A stretch of 64,000 bases of DNA from assembly GCA_963707665.1 (NCBI GenBank), contig CAVPQU010000002.1, forward strand, positions 273,772-337,771, in the 5' to 3' direction. Position numbers and translations under genes: made by a program. Shown here in pieces: positions 42,260-52,903 of this stretch. The notes beneath the pieces were generated by a model, which did not search any database, had not been told where the DNA came from, and worked only from the letters and a program-made list of their open reading frames with translations. Numbering within the stretch: position 1 is the first letter of the stretch; each line of letters begins with the position of its first letter. The stretch is from DATJCV01 sp963707665 (GTDB taxonomy: Bacteria > Pseudomonadota > Gammaproteobacteria > Burkholderiales > Burkholderiaceae_D).

Positions 42260-44197
42260 GTGAGCAATCTGATTCAGCAATTTCAGCAATACAGTGACTG
42301 GCGTGACGACGTGGCCGCAGCCTTGCGACGCTACCAGGCCTGGGGTCGGCAGGTTCAGTTGACGGACGCGGCTGGCGATGCACGGATCGAGCGCATGCTG
42401 GCGCGGCTGCAAAACGACAAGCTGACGATTGCCTTTGTTGCCGAATTCTCGCGCGGCAAATCGGAACTGATCAATGCCATTTTTTTTGCCGACTATGGCC
42501 AGCGCATCCTGCCCTCGGCCGCCGGCCGTACCACGATGTGCCCGACCGAGCTGCTGTACGACGAAACCCTGCCGCCGTCGATCCGCCTGCTGCCGATCGA
42601 AACCCGGGCTGAAACGCAATCGACCTCCGACTTCAAGGCACAAAATCAGGCCTGGACGGTGCTGCCGCTGGATATTGCATCCGGCGACGGCATGCTGGAC
42701 GCTTTTTTACAGGTCAGCCTGACCAAGCGAGTGCCCGCCGCAGACGCGCAACGCTACGGCCTGTACGACGCCGCCGACCCGGACAGCGCGTCGGCGCTCG
42801 ATGCCGACGGCATGGTCGAGATTTCGCAATGGCGTCACGCCATCATCAATTTTCCGCATCCGCTGTTGAAACAGGGCTTGGTCATCATCGATACGCCGGG
42901 CTTGAACGCGATCGGCACCGAGCCGGAATTGACCCTGAATCTGATTCCGAATGCGCACGCGGTACTCTTCGTCCTGGCTGCCGACACTGGCGTCACCAAG
43001 AGCGACATCGAAGTCTGGCGCGATCATATCGGCAGTGGCGCCGGCCGCATGGTGGTCCTGAACAAGATCGACAGCATGTGGGATGAATTGCGTTCGGCGC
43101 AGGAAATTGAGGCGCAGATCGAGCGTCAGGTGGCCAGCGCAGCGCAAACGCTGGATTTGCCGCCATCGCAGATTTTCCCGGTATCGGCGCAAAAAGGCCT
43201 GGTCGCCAAGATCAACCGCGATGCCGATCTGCTGCGCAAAAGCCGCCTGACAGCTTTGGAAAACGCGCTGTCGACCGGATTGATCCCACACAAGCAGGAC
43301 ATCATCCGCGCCCAGCTGACGGCCGATCTTGCGGCTCTCACCAGTGGCCGGCAGACCTTGCTGGCGGCGCGTGCGCGCGGCGTGCTGGAGCAGTTGCTGG
43401 AGTTGAAAAGCCTGCGCGGGAAAAATCAGAACATCATCAGCCACATAATGAAGCGCATCGATGTCGAAAAAAGCGAATTCGACGGCAGCCTGCTGAAACT
43501 GCACGGCACGCGCACCGTGTTTTCGCGGCTATCGACGGAAGTGTTTACCACCCTCGGCATGAATATGCTGAAAGCCAATATTGCGCAGACGCGCGACGCC
43601 ATGAATCAGAGCCGTTTCACCTCCGGCTTTCGTGCCGCGGTCAGGCAGTTCTTCGAGCAAATGCAGCATAACCTGGTGCTGTCCGCCCAGAAGACCGATG
43701 AGATCGGCGAAATGATGAGCGTGATGTATCGGAAATTTTCCACTGAACATGGCCTTGCCCTGTCCACGCCGATGCCGTTTTCACTCGACAAGTACCGCCA
43801 GGAAATCGCCATGATCGAAGGCGTGTATCAACGCCAGTTCGGCACTACGGTGTTGATGACGACCCGGCAAGTGGTGCTGATGCAGAAATTTTTCGATTCC
43901 ATCGCATCCCGCGTCAAGCAGAGTTTCCTGCAGGCGAACCGGGACGTCGAGGCGTGGCTGAAAGTCGTGATGGCGCCGCTGGAAACGCAAATTCGGGAAC
44001 ACAAAAAACAGTTGAAGCAGCGCATGCAATCGATTGAGCGGATTCATCTGGCGACCGACAGCCTGGAGGAAAAAGTGCAGGCATTCGAGCAGATGCAAGC
44101 CAGCCTTGAGCAGTACAAGAGAATGCTGACGGCGCTGGAAGCCGAACTGAATGCCGTCATCGGGCCTGCGCCCCAGCTTGCCAAAGCGGTTGCCTGA
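42260..44197 (+). CDS. Dynamin-family GTPase between mutM and mutY (645 aa)
   Basis: A bacterial dynamin-like protein. The GTPase domain (about residues 50-270) has G1 'AEFSRGKSELINAIF', G2-like 'PSAAGRTTMCPTELL', G3 'IIDTPGLNAIG' and G4 'VLNKIDSMWDEL'. The rest is mostly helical with coiled-coil potential (about 380-640), ending in a Lys/Gln-rich helical stretch. There is no obvious membrane helix. GTG 42260 is preceded by GGGGATAAA. The stop overlaps the mutY start (TGATG), so translation is coupled to a base-excision glycosylase. The E. coli dynamin-like CrfC works at replication forks, which makes a DNA-linked role thinkable but unproven. Confidence 0.85.
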   Translation: MSNLIQQFQQYSDWRDDVAAALRRYQAWGRQVQLTDAAGDARIERMLARLQNDKLTIAFVAEFSRGKSELINAIFFADYGQRILPSAAGRTTMCPTELLYDETLPPSIRLLPIETRAETQSTSDFKAQNQAWTVLPLDIASGDGMLDAFLQVSLTKRVPAADAQRYGLYDAADPDSASALDADGMVEISQWRHAIINFPHPLLKQGLVIIDTPGLNAIGTEPELTLNLIPNAHAVLFVLAADTGVTKSDIEVWRDHIGSGAGRMVVLNKIDSMWDELRSAQEIEAQIERQVASAAQTLDLPPSQIFPVSAQKGLVAKINRDADLLRKSRLTALENALSTGLIPHKQDIIRAQLTADLAALTSGRQTLLAARARGVLEQLLELKSLRGKNQNIISHIMKRIDVEKSEFDGSLLKLHGTRTVFSRLSTEVFTTLGMNMLKANIAQTRDAMNQSRFTSGFRAAVRQFFEQMQHNLVLSAQKTDEIGEMMSVMYRKFSTEHGLALSTPMPFSLDKYRQEIAMIEGVYQRQFGTTVLMTTRQVVLMQKFFDSIASRVKQSFLQANRDVEAWLKVVMAPLETQIREHKKQLKQRMQSIERIHLATDSLEEKVQAFEQMQASLEQYKRMLTALEAELNAVIGPAPQLAKAVA

Positions 44198-45315
44198 TGC
44201 GCTTGGCGAGTGACACGGCGGCCGGTTTGCCGGCGGCCGGAGAATTTTTCGACCCATCCTTTTCCAGCGCCATCATCGCCTGGCAGCAGCAGCATGGACG
44301 GCATGCACTTCCCTGGCAGAACACGCGCGACGCCTACCGCATCTGGCTCTCGGAAATCATGTTGCAGCAAACCCAGGTGGCCGCCGTAATTCCCTACTAC
44401 CAGCGCTTCCTGTCGCGTTTTCCCGATGTCGTGACATTGGCGGCCGCACCGGTGCAAGAAGTGATGGCGCACTGGAGCGGGTTGGGCTATTACTCGCGCG
44501 CGCGCAATTTGCATCGATGCGCGCAACGCATCGTCCAGCAATACGCCGGCAAGTTCCCGTGCGACCCGGCTTTGCTGGCGGAGTTGCCCGGCATCGGACG
44601 CTCGACCGCGGCGGCAATCGCGGCGTTTTCTTGCGGTACGCGCGCGGCAATCCTGGATGGCAATGTCAAGCGCGTGTTTGCGCGCGCGTTCGGGATCGAT
44701 GGCTACCCCGGCGCCAAACCGGTCGCCGACCTGATGTGGCGGCGCGCGCTATCGCTGCTGCCGGAGTCAGGCATCGAGGCCTACACCCAAGGCTTGATGG
44801 ATCTGGGGGCGACTTTATGCAAGCGCAGCAAGCCGTCTTGCGAGCGTTGTCCGTTGCAACGGCGCTGCGTTGCCGTCGCCGAAGGGCGGGTCGACCAGCT
44901 GCCGCAGCGCAAGCCGGCAAAAACCCGGCCGGAAAAACGGCTGGCAATGCTGGTCGTCGTCGATGGCCCACGGATACTGCTGGTGCAGCGCCCCGACAGC
45001 GGTATCTGGGGCGGCTTGCTGTCGCTGCCGGAGCTGGATGCTGATCCGGCACCGGCCATGCCGCCTTCGACGGCGCTGACCCAGCTGCTGGCCCCCTTCG
45101 GTCGCATCGCCGCTTGCGAAACGATGCCCCCTTTTTCACATGTTTTCACCCACTTCAAACTGCATGTCATGCCGTACCGGATCACCCTGGAACGACGGGC
45201 CGATATCGCCGGTCAGCTGTCGCATGTCTGGTACGACGCCGACCGGCTGGCGCAGGCGCCGCTACCGGCGCCGGTAAAGAAACTACTGCTGGGGGTGTTC
45301 GGCGCAGGCGCCTGA
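44197..45315 (+). CDS. mutY: A/G-specific adenine glycosylase MutY (372 aa)
   Basis: Removes adenine mispaired with 8-oxoguanine. Catalytic Glu in 'WLSEIMLQQTQVAAVIPYY', helix-hairpin-helix 'LLAELPGIGRSTAAAIAAF', catalytic Asp region 'AILDGNVKRVFAR' and the [4Fe-4S] loop C-x6-C-x2-C-x5-C (CKRSKPSCERCPLQRRC) are all present. A C-terminal NUDIX-like 8-oxoG recognition domain (about residues 245-365) is intact. Overlaps the dynamin-like gene by one base. Confidence 0.97.
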   Translation: MRLASDTAAGLPAAGEFFDPSFSSAIIAWQQQHGRHALPWQNTRDAYRIWLSEIMLQQTQVAAVIPYYQRFLSRFPDVVTLAAAPVQEVMAHWSGLGYYSRARNLHRCAQRIVQQYAGKFPCDPALLAELPGIGRSTAAAIAAFSCGTRAAILDGNVKRVFARAFGIDGYPGAKPVADLMWRRALSLLPESGIEAYTQGLMDLGATLCKRSKPSCERCPLQRRCVAVAEGRVDQLPQRKPAKTRPEKRLAMLVVVDGPRILLVQRPDSGIWGGLLSLPELDADPAPAMPPSTALTQLLAPFGRIAACETMPPFSHVFTHFKLHVMPYRITLERRADIAGQLSHVWYDADRLAQAPLPAPVKKLLLGVFGAGA

Positions 45316-45334
45316 TTGTGGCCGGGCATGGGTA

Positions 45335-46420
45335 TCACGTGGCCCATTCGACCCGGTTGCGACCCAGCTGCTTGGCACGGTACAAGGCAGTGTCGGTGCG
45401 TTGAATCAAGGTCGTGACATCTTCGCCGTGGCGATACTGGGCAACACCGATCGAGATCGAAATCGACAAAGCGAGTGGCGCCAGGACGTGCTGAAAATCC
45501 AGTTGGGATGCCAGCAGCCGCAGTCGTTCCGCATGCATGACCGCACCTTCCAGATCGGTGTCCGGCAATATCTTCATGAACTCATCGCCGCCGTAGCGGC
45601 CGAAAATATCGCTGCTGCGAATGCTGTCGCGCGCCATCCGTGCAAATTGAGACAACACCATGTCGCCCGCCGGATGGCCGCTTTTATCGTTGATGTCCTT
45701 GAAGTGGTCAATGTCGATCAGGCAGAGGCAAAACGGCTCCGAAGAAAAAATCGCGCGTAATTTGGCTTGTTCCAATTCGACCTGCAACTGGCGCCGATTG
45801 CATAACCCAGTCAATTCGTCGCGTGAAGCCTGTTCTTCATAATGTGAAAGCTGGTAACGCGTGATGTCGAGAATTTTTCGCAATTGCCGGAACTGGTTGC
45901 CAATCACCATGACGCTGGGGAGCGCCACCAGTAATACGAACCATTGCATCAGGTCGGCGTGAAAATTTTCTGGTTCCGAATACTGATCGGTGCGAAATAA
46001 AATCAGCATCAGGTAAACCACCAGGGAGGCAGCCGACAGCAGCGCCAGCGCGGTGGTGGAAAGGCAGGATGCGCCGAACAGGAACACGATCAGTACAAAT
46101 GGCGCGAGCACCAATTGGCTTGCGCGATCTAGCCACGCAACGCAGAACAGGATGGCAATGGCCGCAATAATCTGTGACGTGATCAATTGCGGCTCTTGCA
46201 ACCGCGTATTCCAGCCGGAATGGAAGATCAGGTAGAAGCATGCTATGTCGATGGCAATCAGGAAGGTGGCGGAAAACAAGGCCAGCCCGCGTAATCCGCC
46301 CTGGCGGTAAAAGAAAAGCAGGGTCAGCAAGTACGCTAGCAGCAACAGGCTGATGTGGGATATCTTCAGGAAATGCGCAGTGGCTCTAGCCTTTCTGCGA
46401 TTCGGATGTTGGGGCGGCAT
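45335..46420 (-). CDS. Membrane diguanylate cyclase (GGDEF, 361 aa)
   Basis: About six membrane helices (residues ~20-190) carry a C-terminal GGDEF domain (about 200-361) with an intact active site 'YGGDEFMK', the metal/substrate segment 'CLIDIDHFKDINDKSGHPAGD' and an inhibitory I-site (RSSD five residues before GGDEF). It should therefore make c-di-GMP with product feedback. The sensory part resembles 6-helix MASE-like modules but I cannot name it. It converges with mutY. Confidence 0.9.
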   Translation of the reverse strand: MPPQHPNRRKARATAHFLKISHISLLLLAYLLTLLFFYRQGGLRGLALFSATFLIAIDIACFYLIFHSGWNTRLQEPQLITSQIIAAIAILFCVAWLDRASQLVLAPFVLIVFLFGASCLSTTALALLSAASLVVYLMLILFRTDQYSEPENFHADLMQWFVLLVALPSVMVIGNQFRQLRKILDITRYQLSHYEEQASRDELTGLCNRRQLQVELEQAKLRAIFSSEPFCLCLIDIDHFKDINDKSGHPAGDMVLSQFARMARDSIRSSDIFGRYGGDEFMKILPDTDLEGAVMHAERLRLLASQLDFQHVLAPLALSISISIGVAQYRHGEDVTTLIQRTDTALYRAKQLGRNRVEWAT

Positions 46421-46607
46421 GTGCTGGCGTAATTGGTAGGCATTCCGTGTAACGCATGCCGCGTTGTTGCGGGCGGTCGGTTATCCGCGAGGCTGCCAGG
46501 GAGTTATTGCCGTTTTACGCCCACCCGCCGAGGTGTGTCTTGTTCAAAAACAACAATCTGCAAGAAAAATTTTCTATTTGGAATTTCCGGCACGATGCCG
46601 GTGGCGA

Positions 46608-47237
46608 TCAAAGGATGTGATGCTGCCGCAGGTATTGGTCAATGATGGCCAGGCGGCTGGTGGCGTCATCCAGCTCCAGTAGTTTTTGCCTGGCCTTGAG
46701 CGGGATCGGCAAGATTTCACACCAGCGGTTGGCCACCCATCCGGCGTCGAATAACTGCAAGGGCCGTGCGAACGGACTGCAATACGAGTTGACGCCTGCG
46801 TCAGCGGACTGGCCTTTGCTTTCGATGTCGTCGATCACCAGCTGCAACGTGGTGGCGCAGGCTTGAAGCCGGGCTGGTAAGGGGCAGGGTAATTCAGCCG
46901 CCAGCAACTCGACGCGTGCTTCCAGCAGCTGACCCGACAAGCGCTGTTCGAGAATGCGGAAGCGCCGACCGCCTTCGGTGCGCAACGTGAGTAAGCCATC
47001 GCTGTGCATATCCCACTGAACAATGTGCGCGAGGCAGCCAACAGCCTCCGGCATCGCTGCTGCGCCGATTTCCTGGCCTTCCCGGATCAGCACCACGCCA
47101 AACGGGGCCGCCTGTTTCATGCAGGCACTGATCATGTCGATATAGCGTGCCTCGAATATCTTGAGTGGCAAGATGCCATTCGGAAACAGCACCGCATGCA
47201 AGGGAAAGAGCGGCAGCCAAGGCGGAAGGGTGGACAT
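46608..47237 (-). CDS. Lon N-terminal substrate-binding domain protein (209 aa)
   Basis: Consists only of the LON-N (PUA-like) domain, recognised from 'LPLFPLHAVLFPNGILPLKIFEARYIDMI' and 'GCLAHIVQW'; no AAA+ or protease part. Stand-alone LON-N proteins are widespread in Proteobacteria and of unknown function. ATG 47237 fits the family. It follows rapZ by 65 bp on the same strand. Confidence 0.88.
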   Translation of the reverse strand: MSTLPPWLPLFPLHAVLFPNGILPLKIFEARYIDMISACMKQAAPFGVVLIREGQEIGAAAMPEAVGCLAHIVQWDMHSDGLLTLRTEGGRRFRILEQRLSGQLLEARVELLAAELPCPLPARLQACATTLQLVIDDIESKGQSADAGVNSYCSPFARPLQLFDAGWVANRWCEILPIPLKARQKLLELDDATSRLAIIDQYLRQHHIL

Positions 47238-47302
47238 GATCAGATTTCAGATAGAAGGGGTGGTGGCGATTCGTGTCGGTTGGCTGCGCGGCAGGGTGCC
47301 GC

Positions 47303-48166
47303 TCAGCCCAGCTCCCGATGGCGGCGCACCACCCGCTCACTGTGTTCGAAATGCCGTGCCAGTTGCTCCACCATGTACACCGATCGATGCTGGCCGCCAG
47401 TGCAGCCGATGGCAACTGTCAGATAGCTGCGATTGTCGTTCTTGAACGCCGGTAGCCATTTTTCGACAAAACTGCGAATGTCATTTTGCATATCGGCCGC
47501 CATCGGCAGCGCGTCGAGAAATTCCTTCACAGGAGCATCCCGTCCGGTCAGCGGCCGCAGCTTGGTGTCGTAGTAAGGGTTGGCCAGCATGCGCACGTCG
47601 AACACCAGGTCGGCATCCAGCGGCACGCCGAACTTGAATGCAAACGAAACGAATAACAGTGTCAGAGGTGCATGTTCGGCGGCGATGAACTCCTTGACCC
47701 AGCTGCGCAACTTGTTGGCGGAAAGGCCAGAGGTGTCGACCACGTGTCCCAGTTCCTCGATCGAACTCAGCATCTCCCGTTCCTGCAGAACGCACTCCGA
47801 CAAGGTCATGCGATCGGCCGGGTTTTGGCCCGGCAGCAAGCGGTGCGACAACGGATGGCTACGCCGGGTTTCGGAATAGCGGGTGATCAGCGCCTCGGTC
47901 TTGGCAGTCAGGAACAATACCCGCACATCATGTCCCTGTTCCTTCAGCCAGCGGACGTCGGACGGCAGGCTGGCCAGCGAATCGGCGCTGCGGGCGTCGG
48001 TGGCCACTGCCAGCATTTGTGCCCCTTCGCGGATACGAGTCGCGACCAGTTCGCGCAACAAGGTTGGCGGCAGGTTGTCGACACAGAAATAACCGGCGTC
48101 TTCCAGAACGTTGAGAGCGACCGTTTTGCCGGAGCCCGAAATGCCGGTAATAAGAATGATCCGCAT
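47303..48166 (-). CDS. rapZ: RNase adapter protein RapZ (287 aa)
   Basis: Walker A 'LITGISGSGKTVALNVLED', 'YFCVDNLPPTLL', and the C-terminal RNA-binding half with 'PYYDTKLRPLTGRDAPVKEFL' and 'VAIGCTGGQHRSVYMVEQLA'. In enterobacteria RapZ guides RNase E to the sRNA GlmZ to control glucosamine-6-phosphate synthase; the beta-proteobacterial role is less studied. ATG 48166 is the family start; the open frame upstream overlaps dnaE2 and is not part of it. Confidence 0.94.
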   Translation of the reverse strand: MRIILITGISGSGKTVALNVLEDAGYFCVDNLPPTLLRELVATRIREGAQMLAVATDARSADSLASLPSDVRWLKEQGHDVRVLFLTAKTEALITRYSETRRSHPLSHRLLPGQNPADRMTLSECVLQEREMLSSIEELGHVVDTSGLSANKLRSWVKEFIAAEHAPLTLLFVSFAFKFGVPLDADLVFDVRMLANPYYDTKLRPLTGRDAPVKEFLDALPMAADMQNDIRSFVEKWLPAFKNDNRSYLTVAIGCTGGQHRSVYMVEQLARHFEHSERVVRRHRELG

Positions 48167-48197
48167 GAAGGAATGATACCGCATGCGGGCAGTGCCC

Positions 48198-51100
48198 TCA
48201 GGCGAAATCCCGGCTCGAAATCTGCAGCTTGCCGAGCCAGGGCGACAAGTCCACCAGCCGTTTCGCGACCAGGTGCCGTACATTGCTTTCGCATTGCCAG
48301 ATGCCGTAGACACCCAGCAGCGACGCGCCGAGCAATTCCTTGCGCTGGCGCTCGACCAGTGCCGGCCAGACGATGACGTTGACCGCTCCGGTTTCATCCT
48401 CCATCGTCACGAACATGACGCCCTTCGCGGTCTGCGGGCGCTGGCGCACGGTCACGATGCCGCAGCCGCGCGCGACCTGGCCGTTGGCGAATGTGTTCAG
48501 GATTGCCGCCGGCAGGAAGCGCTTTTGGCCAGCAGCGCCGGCCGCAGCAGCGCCAGCGGATGGCGGCCCAGCGTCAGGCCGAGCGCGCGGTAGTCGCCGA
48601 CGATGTCTTCCGCTTCCGACGGCGCTGGCAATGTCACGCGTCTCTTCGCGCGGCGCCGCCCGTTGCAGCAAGCCCTGCTCGGGCGCGCCGACCAGCGCCT
48701 GCCACAGCGCCTGTCGGCGATGGCCGGCCAGCGCTTGCAACGCATTGGCGTCCGCCAGCGCCTGCAGATCGTGGCGCGTCAGCTGCGCCCGCAGCGCCAG
48801 GTCGGGCATGTCGACAAACGGCCGATGTTGATCCGCGCGCGCGCTTCTTCGATCCGTGCCGCGGCCTGCGGCCGACAGTCCCTGCACCAGGTTCAAGCCC
48901 AGCCGCACCGCCGGCTGCCGTACAGGAGATGGCGGTGAATCTATCGGCTCCAGCGTCGCCTCCCAATGACTGGCGCCGCACATCCACCGGCCGCACCTCG
49001 ACGCCATGCCGGCGCGCGTCCTGCACCAGTTGCGACGGCGAATAAAAACCCATCGGCTGGCTGTTGAGCAGTGCCGCGAGGAAGGCGGCCGGCTCATGGC
49101 ACTTGAGCCAGCGCTGGCATAGGCCAGCAGCGCGAAGCTGGCCGCATGGCTTTCCGGGAAGCCGTATTCGGCAAAGCCCTGGATCTGGCTGGAAGATGCG
49201 TCGGCGAATTTCCTGTCGTAGCCGTCGCTCGCGCATGCCCCGTGACCAGCTTGTCCTGGAATTGTCCGAGGCCGCCCTTGCGCTTCCAGGCCGCCATCGC
49301 GCGCCGCAGCTGGTCGGCCTCGCCGGCCGAAAAGCCGGCCGCCAGCATCGCGATCTGCATCACCTGTTCCTGGAAGATCGGCACGCCGAGCGTGCGCTCC
49401 AGCGCCTGCTCGAATTGCCTCGCTCGGATACGCCACTGGCTTCCAGTCCCTGCCGGCGCCGCAGATAGGGATGCACCATGCCGCCCTGGATCGGTCCCGG
49501 GCGCACGATCGCCACTTCGATCACCAGGTCGTAGAAGGTTCGCGGCCGCAGGCGCGGCAGCATGCTCATCTGCGCGCGGCTTTCGATCTGGAACACGCCG
49601 ACCGTATCGGCGCGGCAAATCATTTCGTAGGTGGCCGGGTCTTCCGCCGGAATGTCCTGCACTCGAAACGTTCGCCGCGCTGCTGGCGACGATCAGCTCG
49701 AGCGCACGCCGGATCATGCTCAGCATGCCGAGCGCCAGGATGTCGACCTTCAGCAGGCCCAGCGCATCGAGGTCGTCCTTGTCCCATTGGATCACGCTGC
49801 GCTCTGCCATCGCGGCATTTTCGATCGGCACCAGCCGCGACAGCTTGCCGCGCGCGATCACGAAGCCGCCCGGATGCTGCGACAGGTGACGCGGAAAGCG
49901 CATCAGCTTTTCCGCGAGGGCAGCCCATTGCTGCGCGATCGGCGACTCCGGGTCCAGGCCGCATTCGGCGAAGCGCTCGGCACAGGCCGGTCTTGCCATC
50001 CCACCAGCGATGCGACTTGGCGACCTGGTCGACCACGCTCGGATCCACGCCCAGCGCCCGGCCGACGTCGCGCAGCACGCTCGCGGCCGGTAGCTGATGA
50101 CGACCGCCGGTCAACGCCGCGCGCTGCCGGCCGTACTTGTGCGTAGATGTACTGGATGACTTCTTCGCGCCGCTGGTGCTCGAAGTCGACGTCGATGTCC
50201 GGCGGCTCGTTGCGCTCCTTGGAAATGAAGCGCTCGAACAGCAGGTTGCCGCGCGCCGGGTCGACTTCGGTGATGCCCAGGCAATAGCAGACCGCGCGGA
50301 ATTGGCGGCCGAGCCGCGCCCCTGGCACAGGATGTCGCTGGCTGCGCGCAAAGCGCACGATGTCGTACACGGTCAGGAAATACGGCTCGTACGCCAGCTC
50401 GGCGATCAGCGCCAGTTCGTGCTCGATCTGCTGCTGCACCTTGGCCGGAATGCCGTCCGGAAAGCGCCGATGCGCGCCGATATAGGTTTCCTGGCGCAGA
50501 TAGCCGGCGGCGGTCTCGCCGGCCGGCACCAGTTCGTCCGGATATTCGTAGCGCAGCTCGTCCAGCGAAAACGTGCAGCGCTTCGGCGATGCGGACCGTT
50601 TCGGCCAGCGCCGCCGGCGGATACAGGTTGCGCCAGCCGCAGGCGCGAGCGCAGATGCTGTTCGGCATTCGGCGCCAGCTCGAAGCCGCATTCGGCCACC
50701 GGCTTGCCGAGGCGGATCGCGGTCAGCGTGTCCTGCAGCGGCTTGCGCGAGCGCACATGCATGCAGACGTCGCCGATGGCCACCACCGGCAGCGCGCAAG
50801 CGCGGCGCGCTTGCTCGACGCGCCGCGGTGGCGCTCATCGCGCGCCCGGTGCAGCAGGGTCAAGGCCGAGCCAGGCGCGCGCCGGGAAGGTGGCGCGCCA
50901 GCCATGTCGCCTGCTGCGCGCAAGCCGCGTCGGCATCGATGCCGTAGCCCGGCGCCAGGATCGCCAGGCAATCCGGCATGCCGCGCAGATGTGGCATACG
51001 CCGGCGCGGGCGCGGCGAAGTCGTGCCGGCGTCAGGCGGTAGCTGCCCTTGGCGGCCCGGGTGCGCGCCAGCGTGATCAGTTCCGACAGGTTGCCGTAGC

Positions 51101-51405
51101 CCTCGCGGTTCTGCGCCAGCACGATCAGCGCAAATGCCGTGCCGCCGTCCTCGTTGGTCAACTGGAACTGGCTGCCGATCACCAGATGCAAGCCCTGCTT
51201 CTTCGCTTCCACATGCGCGCGCACCACGCCGGCCAGCGAGCATTCGTCGGTCAGCGCCAGCGCGCGGTAGCCGAGCTGCGCCGCGCGCTGCCACCAGTTC
51301 TTCCGGATGCGAGGCGCCGCGCAGGAAGGTGAAGTTCGAGGCGCACTGCAATTCGGCATAAGCCGGCAATTCCTGCGCTGCCAAGGCGTGCATGGTTCGG
51401 CTCAT
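48198..51405 (-). pseudogene. dnaE2: Error-prone DNA polymerase DnaE2/ImuC, many frameshifts
   Basis: The catalytic subunit of the SOS translesion mutasome. Start is ATG 51405, five bases after the imuB stop; the end 'LGKLQISSRDFA' is intact. Span (about 1,069 codons) is normal and pieces read as good DnaE2: 'QCASNFTFLRGASHPEELV', 'DIDVDFEHQRREEVIQYIYA' with the catalytic Asp residues, 'GGFVIARGKLSRLVPIE', 'GLGQFQDKLVTGHARA', 'QGFAEYGFPESHAASFALL'. These pieces lie in all three frames, with roughly 17 frame changes and no internal stop inside the pieces. As written no full protein can be made. Either the consensus is poor here or the cassette is decaying; intact length and residues favour the former. 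Confidence 0.85.
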
Positions 51406-51409
51406 CGGC

Positions 51410-52903
51410 TCAGGCGAACAGCCCGTGCAGAAACCAGCTGCGCTCTCGGTCGCCGGCACGTTCGCGATAAATCCAGTAGCACGCCGCTGCCGCATCTTCG
51501 GCGACGAAATAATCGCGCACGGTCGCGACCTGGCCTCCCACCAGCCGCATTCGATCCGTTCCGGCACCGCGCAGCAGCTTCAGCGGCGAGCCGTAAAACG
51601 GCCGGTGCTCGCGCAGCAGCAAGGCGAGCGGTTGCGGCAGCAGCCAGAACGGCCGCTCGCCGCTGCCGGCAAACGGAAACATGGCGGTCCGGCTCGGCCA
51701 TGCCGGCCGGCGCCAGCCGTTGCCCACCTCGGGCCGGTGATCGGCGCGCGGCGCCGGCACCAGCACGTTGTCCGGCGCCGAGTCGCGCGCGTCAGCAATT
51801 CCAGCAGCCGGTGATAGTCGGCCGGCGTGCCGCCCGGCTCGGGAAACAGCGATTCGGTCGGCGGCGCCATCGGCACCGCCTGCGGTCGCCTGCAGCCGCA
51901 GCGCGATCACCGGCGCCGGCCAGCTCGGTGCGGCGCCAGCCGTTCCTTCAGCAAACGCACCAGATGCGGCTCCTGCCAAGCCGGCTCGGCCAGCGCGATT
52001 TCGATCGCGGTCGGCGCGATCGCCTTGCGGCCGCGCTCATGTTCCAGCAGCAGCACGAAACGCGCTACCGCCAGCTGCCGCGCCACCAGCCAGCCGGTCA
52101 TCTGCAGCAGCAGGCGGCGCGCAGCGAACAGCAGCGCCTTCCGCATGTTCGACCCGATCCGGCAGTTCCAGCCGTGCACTGAACGACTGCGGCGCCTGCA
52201 CCCACTTGAACAACTCCGGCCGCTGTGCCATAGGCGCGGTCCAGCGTCGCCAGCACGGCCTCGCCGCAGCGCCGCTGCAGGCCGGCGCGCGGCAGGCGGC
52301 GCAAGTCGGCCAGCGTGCGGCAGCCGATGCCGTCGCAGCCATTCCAGGTGCGGCGCAACGGCTGGCAGTACGGTCAGCGGCAATGCGATCCAGTCGCCGC
52401 GCCATGCTGGCTGGCTTGATGCAGCGGCGCCGTTTGCCTGCGCTCCGATTTGCATTGTGCTGCGCCAGCAGCCACGCACCGCGAGCAGTGGGCGCCATGC
52501 TCGATGCGCGCGCTAAATCCGAGCGCTTCGAGCGGTGGCGGCGACCCGTCGGCACAGCGCGCGCCGGCCGCCGAATGCGGAGAGGCTGGCGCTGACATCG
52601 AGCAGCAAACTGTGCTTCTCTGCATGCGCGACTTCCGGCGTGTATTGCAGCAGGGCCAGTGCCGTCTGCTCCAGCGCGTCCTGCTCGCTTGCCGCGTCGC
52701 GTTCGAATAACGTAGCCTCCGGGCAGATCGCCATGACGCCGCCCCGGCGCATTCCCAGGCGCACGCCGGCCGCCGCGCGCCTGAGCGCTCATCGCCACCG
52801 CCTGTGCGCGCTCGACGACTACCTGCAGGCCCGGTTCACACCAGCGCGGACGCAAGGTTTCCAGCGGCAATAGCGGCAAGTGCACGCCGATCCACAGAGG
52901 CAT
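51410..52903 (-). pseudogene. imuB: Y-family polymerase-like protein ImuB, many frameshifts
   Basis: The non-catalytic UmuC-related clamp-binding subunit of the ImuABC mutasome. The start 'MPLWIGVHLPLLPLETL' at ATG 52903 has AGAGG before it; the end 'RERSWFLHGLFA' is clear. Between them, pieces in all three frames carry family sequence ('AEKHSLLLDVSASLSAFGG', 'QYTPEVAHAEKHSLLLD', 'DYFVAEDAAAACYWIYRERA'). I count about eight to ten frame changes over a locus of normal length (498 codons). Same caveat as dnaE2. Confidence 0.82.
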
